Source: Sipunculus nudus (taxonomy: Eukaryota > Annelida > Sipuncula > Golfingiida > Sipunculidae). Taken from it: 64,000 nt of DNA. The stretch covers positions 58,167,676-58,231,675 of the forward strand of contig CM049316.1 in the NCBI GenBank assembly GCA_026874595.1. Direction: 5' to 3'. Below, one piece after another: positions 1 through 12,179 of the stretch. The number at the start of each line of letters is the position of its first letter. The stretch's first letter is position 1. A program made the position numbers and the translations under genes. A model generated the notes under the pieces. It was given only the letters and a program-made list of their open reading frames with translations. It ran no database searches and was not told the origin of the DNA.

Positions 1-1165
1 TCCACTTTCCTCCGCACCGTGTGGGTGTCTGAGTTTGTCCTTCAATTTTTATCTTCTTATTTCCTATTGTTTCTTACAGAAATGCCTTTCCTGAAGTCCT
101 TGGCCTTTTCGTTTACGCATTCAGTATTTCTCAAAATTTTGTATCTTTCTCTTGGTTATACTTTATTCAGCATATTATTTCAAGAGAACATTTAAATGAC
201 TTCCTAAATAGATACCCCACTCTTATTTTATAATTATAATATTATAAACATACTTTTTTTGCAATCTCTCTCTGTGTCTCTCTCTCCCTGAGAGTGTGTA
301 TCCACGAGTTCCATCCATCATTTGAACATATATTTGTCATATTCTATGACATATATATATATACATATATAATCATATTTGCATAAGATGTGTCTTACAG
401 AAAAATACAAGCATTAAATTAATGCATCCAACAAATGACCTATTAATAGGCTGTATAATCCTATTGACTGGACGATATTAACATGATTAAGGTGATTATC
501 ACGCTTTTCAAATCCGTAAATGAAGGCCGAGTCTCTCTGGGTGACGGGGACGAGCGGAACGAGCATATGGGCCTGTCCAATATCGGCCTCCCAGTAAATG
601 TGTGATACAAAATGACGGTAATTTAGCTACGGCGCGTGCCACGGACAAAGGAACCGTTTAAAGCGTATTCATGACGGATACACCTCACCTCTGTGTGTCA
701 TAGGTCACCGCACATGAGTAATCAACGGCTATGTGCCTAGCGCATGCGCGTGGTAGAGACATCTGCCCGAGTTCCCGCCATTTGTCCACCTGTTCGTCCC
801 TGTAAGCGGGGCATACCATCGCACGTATACCGAAACACACCAAATACCGTTGCATCATTTATATCAAATGTGCGAATTGTCCAATCGCTTGTGTGGTTTA
901 TTAAACATACTGAAAAATAACGTATTGCAGATTCAGCTGCAACAGAGCGGTTTTCAGTTATATATACACATATAAAACGGACAAGACGTTACCTACCCTT
1001 TAACCGATTTACTATTAAAACATTTAAACGTTTTAAAGTCAATTTAATATTTGACCCGACATTATAAATGATAAAGATTTTACATGATTTTATGCCTGTA
1101 TACCTTATATTGAGTAGTCAAACCTGAAATAATGTAATATCTGTACAACGTTTTCTACACACACA

Positions 1166-1167
<2 letters not shown>
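1..1167. other. intergenic DNA, no gene recognised
   Basis: AT-rich sequence with short TC and TA tracts near 265-295 and 350-370. A GC-richer block at about 520-800 contains many CpG dinucleotides. It has no long open frame and no repeat match inside the window, so it could be a regulatory island, but nothing in the sequence proves that. Confidence 0.5.

Positions 1168-1222
<55 letters not shown>
1168..1222. repeat. (TA)n microsatellite
   Basis: An uninterrupted run of TA dinucleotides about 55 bp long, directly visible. Self-complementary and likely length-polymorphic. Confidence 0.97.
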
Positions 1223-1224
<2 letters not shown>

Positions 1225-3696
1225 CCACACAAATGCACCCAGTGCGGGAAACCGACACGCAAGAATGACGCATATAGAGAGTGAAATCTCAAGGTATACG
1301 TTTTACGATCAACAAACCACTTTCACCGACGTCAAGACGTGACCGTGGTCACCGTGCGCGTCTGAAACGTATATTGATATGTATATTCTATATATGAGCA
1401 TACACCTGTCACTCCATAAGTGGCGCGAGTTTTAAATGCGCACCTGTTCCATGGAGTGTATTTACCTGTATATATCTAGTGTATGACTCCGGTTTATAAA
1501 TTAGAGAAATGTTACACCTGCCGTTGGCATGACTCCCATGAGTTAACGGACGACCTGGACGTTGATGAGGTGGCCATCGCTACCTGACGAAGACACACAT
1601 ACACACATCATCCGATCTCAGGTAGGAAAACCTTATCAGTGATATTTTGATATTATCTATTATCACATTGAGATTATCTTATCTAATCTCTGATTTAAAT
1701 AACTATAGTTTCTTTCCCTTTACGATCACTTTTCCATTGCACTGATGGTCCTCGTTTCAGGCACACCTTTTCACGCGTTGTGTGGCTCGATATATTTCCT
1801 TTTCGCCCTTCCGACTATTGTTTTATCCTCCTTTTTGGCCTTAATTTTTCACGTTCGACGAAGCTGTTTGAAGAGTAAAGTTTCTTCACATGGCGCTACA
1901 CTGACGACAAGTTTGTTTTTACATTTTTGGTGCAACGTGACTCACCGGCTTTGTACGTGAACATAAGTTACATATCTTCGAATTTTTCAATCATACATTT
2001 GTAAACATTGCAAATGAAGTTCACAACTTCACAGTAACCGATAGTTTAGTAAACTTTAAATATTATGTCTGAATAACAGTCTTTGTGCAGATTTCTAGTA
2101 AAATATCATACATTTTCGAAAGTGTTGCAGAAAGTGTTGTAACCAGTTTTATTGAAGAACCATATAGGATAATATGTCAGCTGCAAGAAATGTTGTTTTC
2201 TTCCGTCCGCATGCATGGGCTGACCGTCCTCGGTATCTTTTCCGTTGCCTATAACGTTGCCTTCTTTATTTATTACGTTTCCTTAATATATAGTATATAT
2301 GTTGATACAAAATTGTTACGCAAGCTTTTAAGATAATTTCATATGTAAGGAGAGGTACAAGACCTTCCGCCATTACATACGTTTCTACCATATTGTGACC
2401 TGGGTACGGCAAAGAGTCTCTTCTCACTTTCCACTAATAACAGAGATAGCATAAAAAAATGGCTCATATCAATGAATTAATTGTCAAGCGACTTATAGCG
2501 TTAAGTGATAAAGTTGTTGAATTAACCTCCCCGTGAACCTAATAACACTGACAACCTTTCCCTCTTAGCTGATTAGATATAAGCTCATTATCGTTAATTG
2601 TCCATGTTGCTCATTAACTGCAGAGAGTTAAATATAACACGTTGCATGTGTTATTTTGAATCAAATGAACTAATAGGCAGGATAATTCATTCTCACATGA
2701 TATTGATGGAATCATTGACATAATAATGCGTGTAACGTTGATGCTATTTACATATATGAATTATTCAATATATTTTCACAAAAAAACTGCACACATTTCT
2801 TTACTATACCTACCTACATTTACACAATTCCGCAATAAATGTTGTTCGGAGGAGCAGATATCGGTTGATTCAATTTTTAACAGAGCCTAAGTCATTATCC
2901 TGCGATATATGTACCATGTGACCGAGAAAAGGGATATAAACGTGAAACGGGGGCGGAGGAGATCTTCTCTGCATGATCATACAGTTAAAAGCACATATAT
3001 GGACTTGATAACTGATGAAAATTTCATCGTGCGGAAAAATGCATTGGTACAGATGCAACACCTGGGATTGCTATCAAATAAAGCAATCAAGAATCGGCCT
3101 TTTTCAAATGCCGTGGCTATACGAAAAACTGCGTGTGAGCATGTGCAGTGTTAACCCAGATATTTGTTGTGTTGTTGAACATTACTAAAGGCCTTTTAAT
3201 TCCTCCAATGGTGGGAACAAAGATATGTCTAAAAAAACTAGTTCATATACTGGCCATATGTAAGAGAATTTATAGAACGCAAGAATAACAATCACCAAGG
3301 TGTAAAACCTTCGCAAAGTAAAAAACTGGCTCCAAACTGTAATGGTTTCTGGTGAAAACGTTTTCAGTCGTTAAGTGATCCTGCCCACAGACAATCAAAC
3401 CACAAAACAGACAAACACGACTGAAAACATAACATCCCAATCACAAAAAAAAGCTGGATAAAAAAAACACCGTTCAAACAACCGCACCACATTTTACCCG
3501 CCAACATATTTTAATGACATCATGTCATTATGTAAATATTTACTTTAGGTTTTTCATTTATGGTGAAATATTTTCATATTTGACCAGAAACTGTAATATT
3601 TGAATTCACATAAAAATAGAAATCCAAAGATATACAAAGTAACAATCTTGAAATAAACAGGACGGCATGTGGCCTGTACAATGAGAGCATATGTTG
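1223..3696. other. intergenic DNA, no gene recognised
   Basis: Open frames here are at most about 83 codons, show no recognisable motif and are within the chance range for AT-rich DNA. The frame at 2085-2336 has a hydrophobic C-terminal half but begins at a non-ATG codon and has no visible exon structure. A GC-richer patch lies at about 1300-1620. Confidence 0.5.
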
Positions 3697-3722
3697 TTTT
3701 TTTTTTTTTGGGGGGGGGGGGG
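3697..3722 (+). repeat. poly-T/poly-G junction
   Basis: A run of about 13-14 T is followed immediately by about 13 G. The G run can form a quadruplex, and such tracts are prone to sequencing and assembly length error. Confidence 0.9.
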
Positions 3723-4378
3723 GAACATCATAAACCTATTTTCTCCAAATTACAGCAGAGAAATGGAATAAAATCAGAAAGGAGTTATCATAAAAGTGAA
3801 AAGGCAGTGACTTCTTCCCCGGCGGTATGTTTACTTGTTCACTGATACGGCCAATTCGCGTGCCACCCGTCAAAATGTTTTATGATGGGAGACAAGGTCA
3901 CAAAAGCCGGGGCGCGTTCCCTTTCAAAGATGGCACGCGACTAGAGCAGGTGTTAGGATTCAGACTTGTCACTTTCACTGGTCATTCACTTACTGAGGCC
4001 ATAATTTCGCCAATTTTCTGCTTCTTGTCATGCGCTTTAAACATAAAATGCCCCGCGTAGTGTATGTTACTTCTTATGAAGCCATATGGCCGTACGAGTT
4101 ATGAATGAGAAGTCTGTGAAAGATGAATATTACATATTCATATTTACACAAACCCTGCCCAAGGTGTTGTACTGAATGTGGGCAGGTGCGTGTAAAGACT
4201 GATGTCTTGGTCATAAATACTTTCAGGTGAGGTACACTCCTCTCGTCTAAGAGACTGGTTTTTTTTTTCTTTTAAATCACGGAACCACAGAAGATTTTTT
4301 TTTATTATTTCTCATCAGCGGTTAAGAAGAAATGAACTTTTTCGTGTGTTCGTATATTCACGTTGTTGGTATCTCCTG
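3723..4378. other. intergenic DNA, no gene recognised
   Basis: The 77-codon open frame at 3827-4060 has no recognisable domain. The rest is AT-rich unique sequence. Confidence 0.45.
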
Positions 4379-4489
4379 TCAGTCTGTCTCTCTGTCTCTC
4401 TCTCTGTCTATGTCTCTGTCTGTCTCTCTTTATCTCTGTCTGTCTGTCTGTCTGTCTGTCCCTCTCTCTCTCTCTCTCTCTCTCTCTAT

Positions 4490-4555
<66 letters not shown>
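4379..4555 (+). repeat. (TC)n/(TCTG)n compound microsatellite
   Basis: About 175 bp of TC dinucleotides and TCTG tetranucleotides. It produces long spurious open frames of Ser/Leu or Arg/Glu dipeptides on both strands, which should not be annotated as genes. Confidence 0.97.
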
Positions 4556-4557
<2 letters not shown>

Positions 4558-5110
4558 CCTTCTGTATTCCTGTTACAGATCACATGTTTAGCCCATTTCA
4601 AGTCACAGTCAGCCGAGACAGGCCCTGGTCGAGCCGAGCCGATCACGTCGAGCCGAGCTGAGTTAACCTGTAGTCGCGGCCGTACTGTCACTGAGCTGAA
4701 GTCATCCGATCTTGTGCATTATATTATAATCAAATTTGAGTTTTAAAAATGTGGTTCTCAAAAAGATAAAAACCATAAATCAGTCCACATTTTGGCAATC
4801 TAAAAGTTAGTTGACTGACGAAACTACCAAGATAAATATAAATAGACAAAACCGTCATGATAAATGCCCCCGTACTCAAGGACTATTTATATGATGTATT
4901 TGATGTATTTCACGTAATATAGATAGCCAACCTATTATTAATGAAATAGACAATTTGTAATATCGCAAAAGTGACGTGAATTTTCTCAATTAAGCCATAC
5001 GAGGCCACCATGTTTGAGCCACGAAAGTGGGCTGATGACTATAGTCAGCCATTTATTTTCCAAATAGCCCACTGTTGTGTGGCTGACACGGCTTCAGGAT
5101 CTATTCCATG
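4556..5110. other. intergenic DNA, no gene recognised
   Basis: Just after the microsatellite, at about 4610-4690, is a short GC-rich stretch with repeated GAGCC-type motifs (cgagccgagc). The remainder is AT-rich. No gene seen. Confidence 0.45.
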
Positions 5111-5150
5111 TTATTGCCTTCGCCAAGAGAGCATATACTTTCGTTCCCGA

Positions 5151-5194
<44 letters not shown>

Positions 5195-5526
5195 GGGTTT
5201 GTTCAAAACAATACTCACGCAGTCATGAACGGAATCCCATGGAATTTTCAGGACACCTCGGGAATGGGTCCATTAAGAATCGATTATATTTTGGTGTGGG
5301 TACGACCCATGATTCGGATCCAGGAATATTCACAATTGTGCAGTCACATGTGCCCGGTTTAACATGGGAATAATGGCCGAATACGTGAAGGCAAACACTA
5401 GTTGTGGAACATATGCACCAATGAACCTGGGAATATGGGCTAATAAGTTAATGAAAACATAGGTTGCGGAGTATAACCCTCATTAAGGACCGCCCAACTG
5501 ACATTCGTCAGAATACATATTTCTAG
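5111..5526 (+). mobile_element. Helitron-like non-autonomous element, copy H1
   Basis: It matches the other H-family copies in this window across most of its length. It begins at the degenerate 5' hairpin (ttgccttcgcc), carries a GT microsatellite, then the family core (atgaacggaatcccatgg, aatggccgaatacgtgaa), and ends in CTAG at 5523-5526 followed by host T. The 3' hairpin is decayed. The GT core is expanded, so it is longer than the roughly 300-340 bp siblings. No Rep/helicase coding capacity. The Helitron assignment is inferred from the end structure of the better copies. Confidence 0.65.
5153..5196 (+). repeat. (GT)n microsatellite inside element H1
   Basis: An alternating GT run of about 44 bp at the position where sibling copies have shorter GTGTGTG stretches. 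It is therefore an expansion of an element-internal sequence, comparable to microsatellite cores known in DINE-1/pearl-type elements. Confidence 0.95.
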
Positions 5527-6080
5527 TTTTATCTCTAGCGCTCAGTCGTTATCTTCTCATAACAAAAGGAATACAGAAAAAGTGATTTTAGCAGCAATTA
5601 ATCAACAAGAACAGGTGTGTCATATCGTTTTCATTAATTAACACGCCGGACATTTAAGCAAACATCATTTTTGTTGACTTCACGTTTCGTTCTTAAATGT
5701 CAGCTATATTATTCTCCATCGAAATACACTTATTTTGATGACGTGTTCTCGTCTTCTAATAGTCCTGTCGACTGATACGTGGGCATAATAAAAGGTTTAG
5801 AAAAGGTACTTATTTACCATCCGGTTCATCAACAAGGCCACCTGTGCTTTCCTGCTGTTAAAAACAGACCCCCATACACCTGGGTGGGTAAAGACACATG
5901 CCGGCTCTGTTTGCACTCATTTCAGACCACACATCATGTATTTGAGGAACTATACCCTGTTTTACTCAATCATGACATGAGGTAGTAACCTTTTTTCTCT
6001 TTTTATTGTATAACTTGATACGATGCCAACGCAAAATTATAAGTTATACATTTATAAACATGTATAACAGAGACAGGCAC
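5527..6080. other. intergenic DNA, no gene recognised
   Basis: Unique AT-rich sequence. The open frame at 5779-5985 (68 codons) is within chance length and unrecognised. Confidence 0.45.
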
Positions 6081-6380
6081 TTGCGGTCCAGGTTAAGAGC
6101 ACTGACTGGCTTATAGCTGGGAGGTCGTGATTTTCGAATAAAAATGATAATAATAATAATAATATATTTAATTTATATAGCGCTAATTCAACAGAACAGT
6201 TATCAAAAGCTCTTTGACAAAATAAGAGCAAAAATTGATTAAATCATTACGAAGAGCACATTTACTAAAATAATATAAAAAAAATAGTACAAAATCCCTG
6301 TTAAACCCTGATTTTTAAGAACTACAACGGTAGCAAAGCGCTCAATCTGCGTTGGGGCCAACATGTGAAAAATGTCACCG
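6081..6380 (+). mobile_element. tRNA-derived SINE fragment with A/T-rich body
   Basis: The first 65 bp read like a degenerate tRNA: an A-box-like ggttaagagcac, an anticodon-arm region, and a B-box-like ggtcgtgattttcgaat with the usual gttcgaatc altered. It is followed by an ATA/ATAAT-rich tract and by ttatatagcgctaattc, a motif I recall from dispersed animal repeats. I infer a decayed SINE; the exact 3' end is uncertain. Confidence 0.45.
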
Positions 6381-6715
6381 CGCCTGAGGTAAGATTTTTT
6401 TCAACGTCAGATCTATAGGTTATCCAGGTAATGACCTTTTCAAATATATTAAAAACTATTCTTATATATTTTAGTTGTAGGAAATTACAAAGTTCAACTT
6501 CTTTAGTAAATTACTATTCTTTAAGTCATCGAATCCAACACTTGCAATGCCTGCTGAATTTATGAAATGTAGAGCAATAAAACGTTTAATTTAAAGATCT
6601 TTAGGGCATAGCTGTGTCTAATATATTAATATTAGGGTATCACTGTATCTAATCTACTGATCGTTTTAGGATTTTGGTGTGCCTAATCTTTAAGGTGTCG
6701 GATTAATGAATCACA

Positions 6716-7054
6716 CTTTTGCCTGGAGGTAATGCGTTCATACCCATTCGTGTGTGTTTTTATATGTGTTGGTTTGTTCGCAAGAAAACTCTAGGAAAAA
6801 CGGACGGAATCTCACGGAATGTTCAGGGCATTTTGGGATTTGGCAATGAAGAATCGTTACAGTTTGGGTTCGGATCCGGAATATAATCCGGATACAGGAA
6901 CGGCATAATATTTACAGATGTAGAGTTAATTATGCACGAGTGAACCTGGGGATATGGGCCGAATAAGTGAATGAAAGCATGGTTGTGGGAGCATCCCTCA
7001 ATAGGGAACCCCCACATGGCGGAGGCTTGCATTCCTTAGAATGCAGATTTCTAG
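6716..7054 (+). mobile_element. Helitron-like non-autonomous element, copy H2 (best preserved)
   Basis: The 3' end shows the arrangement expected of Helitrons: a perfect 7-bp stem with 4-nt loop at 7028-7045 (TGCATTC, CTTA, GAATGCA), five bases, then CTAG at 7051-7054 and a host T. The 5' end starts around tgcctggaggtaatgcg, a degenerate inverted repeat shared by siblings. Internal family blocks such as gaacctggggatatgggc and gaataagtgaatg are intact. No coding capacity, about 339 bp. I infer mobilisation by a Rep/helicase supplied from elsewhere. Confidence 0.75.
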
Positions 7055-7765
7055 TTGCTGGAATATATTATTTTATGGTTTTCCCTACAGCTTATTTATC
7101 TTACATCCAACAATTTAAATATCAAGTCACCATGCACAATATTAATATCCATATACCAAACTTCTGACTCACATAATCTCATCTTCCTCCATATTTTTTG
7201 TATTATTTATTGTGTATCACTGGGCAGGTCTTCCTATTTAAATACTGATGTATATAGACCACCCCGGTAAAACACTCTGTATGATGAATCACATCGTTCC
7301 ATCACTTCAGTGACAGAATAATAGACGGTTGTTTAGCTCCTCCTGTCAGAAATCACTACAACAGATAGTGACCCTGGACACCTGGTATCAATCACCCCAA
7401 AGGGTAGTGAATGTTTTATGAAACATGATGTGTTGGTTTGGTTTGATGCCAATAGTGATATATCTAGGCCCGTTCCCCAGGCACCTAAAAAGGAGAAACT
7501 ACTTAAAAACGCTAGCAAAACAACCAGCTTGGCTCTTGGTTTATAAATAGCCATCCCCTTTATGAATAATGGTCTATATTGGTCATATTATGGTTATATT
7601 ATATCGTTTGTTTATGTGTATTATTATACGGTCATTATTGCTAATATGACGTGTCGTTCTAAGATATAAAATAAACTCAGGCAATAAATAGATCGATTTA
7701 TTTATATTTCGCCTGTATGTTTATCAATTTATACTATCATTTTTATATAAATGTTGATTTAAAGA
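7055..7765. other. intergenic DNA, no gene recognised
   Basis: AT-rich unique sequence. The frame at 7333-7554 (minus) has an apparent hydrophobic N-terminus but is only 73 codons, with no support for an exon. Confidence 0.45.

Positions 7766-7803
<38 letters not shown>
7766..7803. repeat. (TA)n microsatellite
   Basis: About 36 bp of TA dinucleotides, directly visible. Confidence 0.95.
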
Positions 7804-7805
<2 letters not shown>

Positions 7806-7888
7806 TTTATTTAAATGCTATTTAAAAATGTTGCTGTTTAATACCGGGAATATGTAGAGTATTTGGTGTATCTTTAACCGGGCTAGAT

Positions 7889-7890
<2 letters not shown>

Positions 7891-7939
<49 letters not shown>

Positions 7940-7960
7940 GGAGAGAGTGTGTGTGTGTGT
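7891..7960 (+). repeat. (GA)n-(GT)n compound microsatellite
   Basis: About 47 bp of GA repeats, one CGG interruption, more GA, then a GT run. Directly visible. Confidence 0.97.
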
Positions 7961-8984
7961 TTATGATAAACTACAGATGATAACAGAGGAAGCAGAATAT
8001 AAACCTAGACAATCAGTGAAGTAAACCCGGACGTTTTTGTGAACACACTATCTGGGTGCGGTCAGAGTGTGCTGAACTCTCACAGATGTTAGTTTCATAC
8101 CTGTCTAGTACATTTCACTGAAACAGGCTTTGAAGTGCTAGGGGATCGTGCGGGTTTTTGCTTACCTAGCCATGCGGTGCGGTGTGGGGCACGCCGCAGC
8201 CGAACAAGATGATCCCACTAATGTTATTTCTTGGAAGCTAAGAAAACAGAGGTGTTTTGATGTAGCTGCCCGCGGACAGATGTAAGCGGTTGTCAGGATA
8301 AGTTATATCAAACGCGATAGGAAATGTACGCTCGTAGTGAAAACTACTCAGTTTATATGGTGTACGAGTACTGCCTGTTATAGTTAGACGGGGCCGGTTT
8401 TATTGTACTCGACGACACTTAAACAAATGATTTTGATCTGTGATTAAACAACATCTTGCGCTTAGAAACACAAATGCAAAGTTTATGTAAGCTTCACGTC
8501 TACAAAATACAGTATTATGTCCTTGCTAATCTACGTTATTCTAACTGGTTTCTAGCCATATTCGTCTAGGATGCACTAGACGCATTTTATTTTTTGCTTC
8601 CAGCAAGGATGTTATGTTTTCACCGGTGTTTGTTCGGTTCAGGAATATGCAATATAAAATTCTAAACATGTCTTATTCTGATATCGGACGTCTATTAACT
8701 AAAGATAAGCCCTTTAACATTTTATATAAATAGGCCAGAGAACATCGATCCAACCGCACTTAGGACGCTTTTTTTTATATCCATATTCACGTTTTAATAA
8801 GATGTGAGGGGAGCCAAAATAATCGGAACATATTCAATATGTATTATAAAAAAAGTCTTAACCAGTACACTATGTATGCATGAACATGTTAGCACAAACG
8901 CTCGGTTGATGTGTACCGGTCTATAGCAGCTGACGTGGCTTCCGTTTCTATTGCGCATGCGTGCAAGTATTGAAGCTCACATGT
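7961..8984. other. intergenic DNA, no gene recognised
   Basis: Contains a short GC-rich stretch at about 8160-8215 (gcggtgcggtgtggggc). I compared it with 5S rRNA-like patterns and found no convincing match. No gene seen. Confidence 0.45.
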
Positions 8985-9362
8985 CACACTGCGCAGAATC
9001 GTACTGACGAGAGCACGACTCTACTGTTTAGGATCCTTTCTATACACGGTTTCCTCGTTTAGGTTTGTATGTAGTGAAGAAGGTAGAAGTCGTCCTTTAG
9101 AATATGCTGAGTTAGAATTGTTTTAATGTGATTTACATATACATAAAAGTTTTAGTGGTAAAAGCTAAACGAAATCAATATTATTTGGCATGCATTATAT
9201 GCGCAACGTAAAATTTCTTATTTCTTGAATTATGAAAAATACAGATTTTTAAGTTTGACAGCTGTGACAAGTTGTCCCGGCCTTTCCCCACAATATCAAA
9301 CTGGAAGACGTTTGTTCCTAATGGAAACGACCTTTGGTGAAAGGGCGCTCACACGTCTACCA
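8985..9362 (+). repeat. unclassified dispersed repeat D4, copy A
   Basis: Starts at cacactgcgcagaatcgtac and shares ordered blocks with four other copies: gcacgactctactgttta near the 5' end, tgtagtgaaga in the middle, then acaagttgtcccggcc and atggaaacgacctttggtg near the 3' end. No terminal inverted repeat, poly-A tail, tRNA promoter or coding frame is visible, so the class is unknown. Copies diverge substantially, suggesting age. Confidence 0.6.
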
Positions 9363-9605
9363 GAGTATATCCTTGGGATACGTGATTGCTGTTTCCCTAG
9401 TATTATCCATGCATGGGGAGGCATGCCTAGCACATCTGCATGAAGATCAACCCGTTTGGCATAGGAGATCTCTTTGGACTACAATAAATCTGATTCCATT
9501 TGCATAAGTGAAGAATGGTGCTGGTTACTTCCACCCACTTGGTGTGTCCTTAATGTATGATTTAATATAACTTTTTGATTATTAGAATGCGTCAGTCTTT
9601 AATGC

Positions 9606-10022
9606 CACTCTGCGCAGAACCGTACTCTAAATTATACGATTCTACCCGATAGGGATTGTTGGGGAAAGGAATATATTCGAAACATTCCACTTGGATTTCT
9701 ACATACACTGATTGGGGTAGGTATACATTTAGATAAAGAGATCAGATATAGGCCATTAACATATGCTGAATTGTAATAGGATTTATTGAAAGCAGGTTTA
9801 ATGCATTGGGCTGTTTATATAAGAAGATCTTGACGAAAAAAAACTGCCATTCGGTAAGCATGCGTTTTCGCTTTGGACACTGTTATTTTTCTTGGATTGT
9901 GAAGAACTTTGGTTTGTATTCTAACAGTTGAGACAAGTTGTCGGCAGTCCCCCCTCCCCCTAACTTGAAGAGGTTTGTTTTGTGTAAATGCAACTTCTGA
10001 TGGAAAGCTTTCTAAAGTGCGT
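9606..10022 (+). repeat. unclassified dispersed repeat D4, copy B
   Basis: Same strand and block order as copy A, about 620 bp downstream: ctctgcgcagaaccgtac, aacagttgagacaagttgtc, aacttgaagaggtttgtttt. Copies A and B in tandem orientation may be a local duplication or two independent insertions. The middle of the element is poorly conserved. Confidence 0.55.
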
Positions 10023-12179
10023 AATTTTGACATAATTCTTCATCATACATTTATCTAGATTTTAATTGTTAAAGATTAAAGTCAACTTATTGCGGCAAAG
10101 TGGTTCAATTGGAGGAGTATCGACCTGAAAGTCTAACTTTGAAGTTACACGGTTGTAAACGATGGCGTTCAGAACAACTCTTTCTACAGAGAAACGATCT
10201 CAAAACAGTTAATTTGTTTCCCGCTAAGAGGAGCTGAAAGGTCCCGTGAAGTATAGGTCTGGCGTAAGCAGCCTAAAGTACATAGTTCTTGTTAAAGGGT
10301 ATACACACCGGTGATCCCCTCGGACTTAGACTTGTTTTGTGCTTTTTATTGGCACGGACGCCAATAAAGGCAGCCCATAAACAAGTCTACAAAGAGACGT
10401 AACGCCACATCCTCACCGTAAGTATCACATTATAAACCCCAGGTGTACTGGCGTCTCGTCCGCGTCATCACGCTTCATTTCACACGCTTACGTAAATATA
10501 GATAAAAACAACCCCTGTCTGTTTGGGCAGCATGGCCACTACAGAAGGCGTGGCGGGGGAAAAGGCGCGATGCACCGGTTGACCCGTTTGACAGGAAGCG
10601 CTGCTATCGTCTGCACAGAAATATAACTCGTCTGCACAGAAATATATCCTCGATGTTTATAATAATTCGGGAATGCCTCCGCACTTTGTTATTTTCTCAT
10701 GCGTTTCTTCCTTTTTAATGGTTCATATTTACTCCCCCTGATATTTCCCAGTTTGATCGTCAAAGATGGCACTAAACCTAACTACAAATTTTTATGTCCA
10801 ATAAAAACAGATATTTATGAGACTTTATGAGTATTGTACCCATGCAGGTGAAATTTTGCATATTAAAGCACGTTTCTGCTGCATATATAAGTAATTTATG
10901 TATCATATGCTCTTGCCTCACAGCGCCTAGTATAAACTAGACGGATTTAGAAGGGTATTCTTTTGACGTAATTTACAATTCGTCGCGTGATATATTCCAG
11001 TTCAAGAACCCATGTTCCCCTTTCCAAAATTCGACTCCTCAAAGAATCGTTGTCTTCATTTCTCATTGATTGTATCTAATTTAGTGTGTTTTTATTTTTA
11101 GTGTTTAATGCTATTTCTGTCACTTTGATTGTATTATTTTTTTTGGCGATTTTTTTTTGTATTGGCGTGATTTAAATTGATCACATGATTAAACTCTTCA
11201 TCACAAGAGCCTATGTCACTAACGCTTGAAATCTTAATCATTGCCAAATCACTTTTTTCACATATTAGACTTAGTTTTAATACCTATCGAATAATGCTAA
11301 ATACCCCCCCCCCCCCCCATCCTCCCTATAATGGACGCTTCTGCCCTCCTGGCCGAAGCAAAAATTCATGGTGGTGACTGAGATCGGATTCAGCACATGA
11401 TACCGCCTTATATATGCAGTAAGTCTTATTTTATTAGGGACCGCGACATGTTGCCTTGTGTTGTGTTAGATCTGCCGTATATACTCCATGATAAACAAGG
11501 CCATTTTTTCTGTCTCCCTCACCGGCGTTTCATCACTGTGGTGCTCTCCAACATATTTTCACGCACACATTGATTCAAACAATATAGTTAAGGCTTAACT
11601 TGTTTACACTTAACTAAATATATTAACTTAATGTTCAGTAATACAGGCTATATAGTCTATGAAGTCTGCCGCTATCGGTGCTATTGGCAGATATATTGGG
11701 GGAATAAGCTCTTATGACAGATTTGGATGTATATATTAGCCATATATGTAAGACACCCCAATAAAATTATTATGGAAAGGTAGATTTTACATATATGATA
11801 TATGTCATATGTCACCATATTTGATACAGCAAGGAAACAAATATTCTGCACCCAACACCATTTTTTCTATCTGAAGGTTGAGTCTGGTTCTTTTCCCGTT
11901 GTCCTCAGTAAAAATAGATCGTCGTGTACCCTAGACCGAGTCATCCGAAAATCAAAACAGGTACGGGAATGATGGGTTAAAAAAAAGGAATAAAATCTTA
12001 TTCATGTTGCCTCGAACAACCGATTTACCAAATCGGTACGACAATATAGTTTTTTTTTTTTTTTATTTCATATCTGAGGGCGTGACAAGGAAACCATGGG
12101 TTTTGAATGTAATAAAAAAAAGGAGCGTTTACAGACTAGGATACATACAAGTCTTGACAGGTCCGGTGATATACGGTGA
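10023..12179. other. intergenic DNA, no gene recognised
   Basis: Unique sequence. A 21-bp direct duplication (cgtctgcacagaaatata) occurs at 10608 and 10629. A C15 run lies at about 11304-11318. The block at about 10280-10640 is GC-richer and CpG-containing and is a candidate regulatory island on composition only. Confidence 0.45.

Noticed and set aside
4305-4746. Long open frames of 109-128 codons on both strands
   Set aside because: They are translations of the TC/TCTG microsatellite (Ser-Leu or Arg-Glu repeats).
8160-8280. 5S rRNA-like GC-rich stretch
   Set aside because: Block order and the internal promoter boxes of 5S rRNA are not present.
9270-9290. Resemblance of ttgtcccggcc to the miR-92 seed region
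   Set aside because: It is part of the dispersed repeat D4 with no hairpin around it, and sibling copies differ there.
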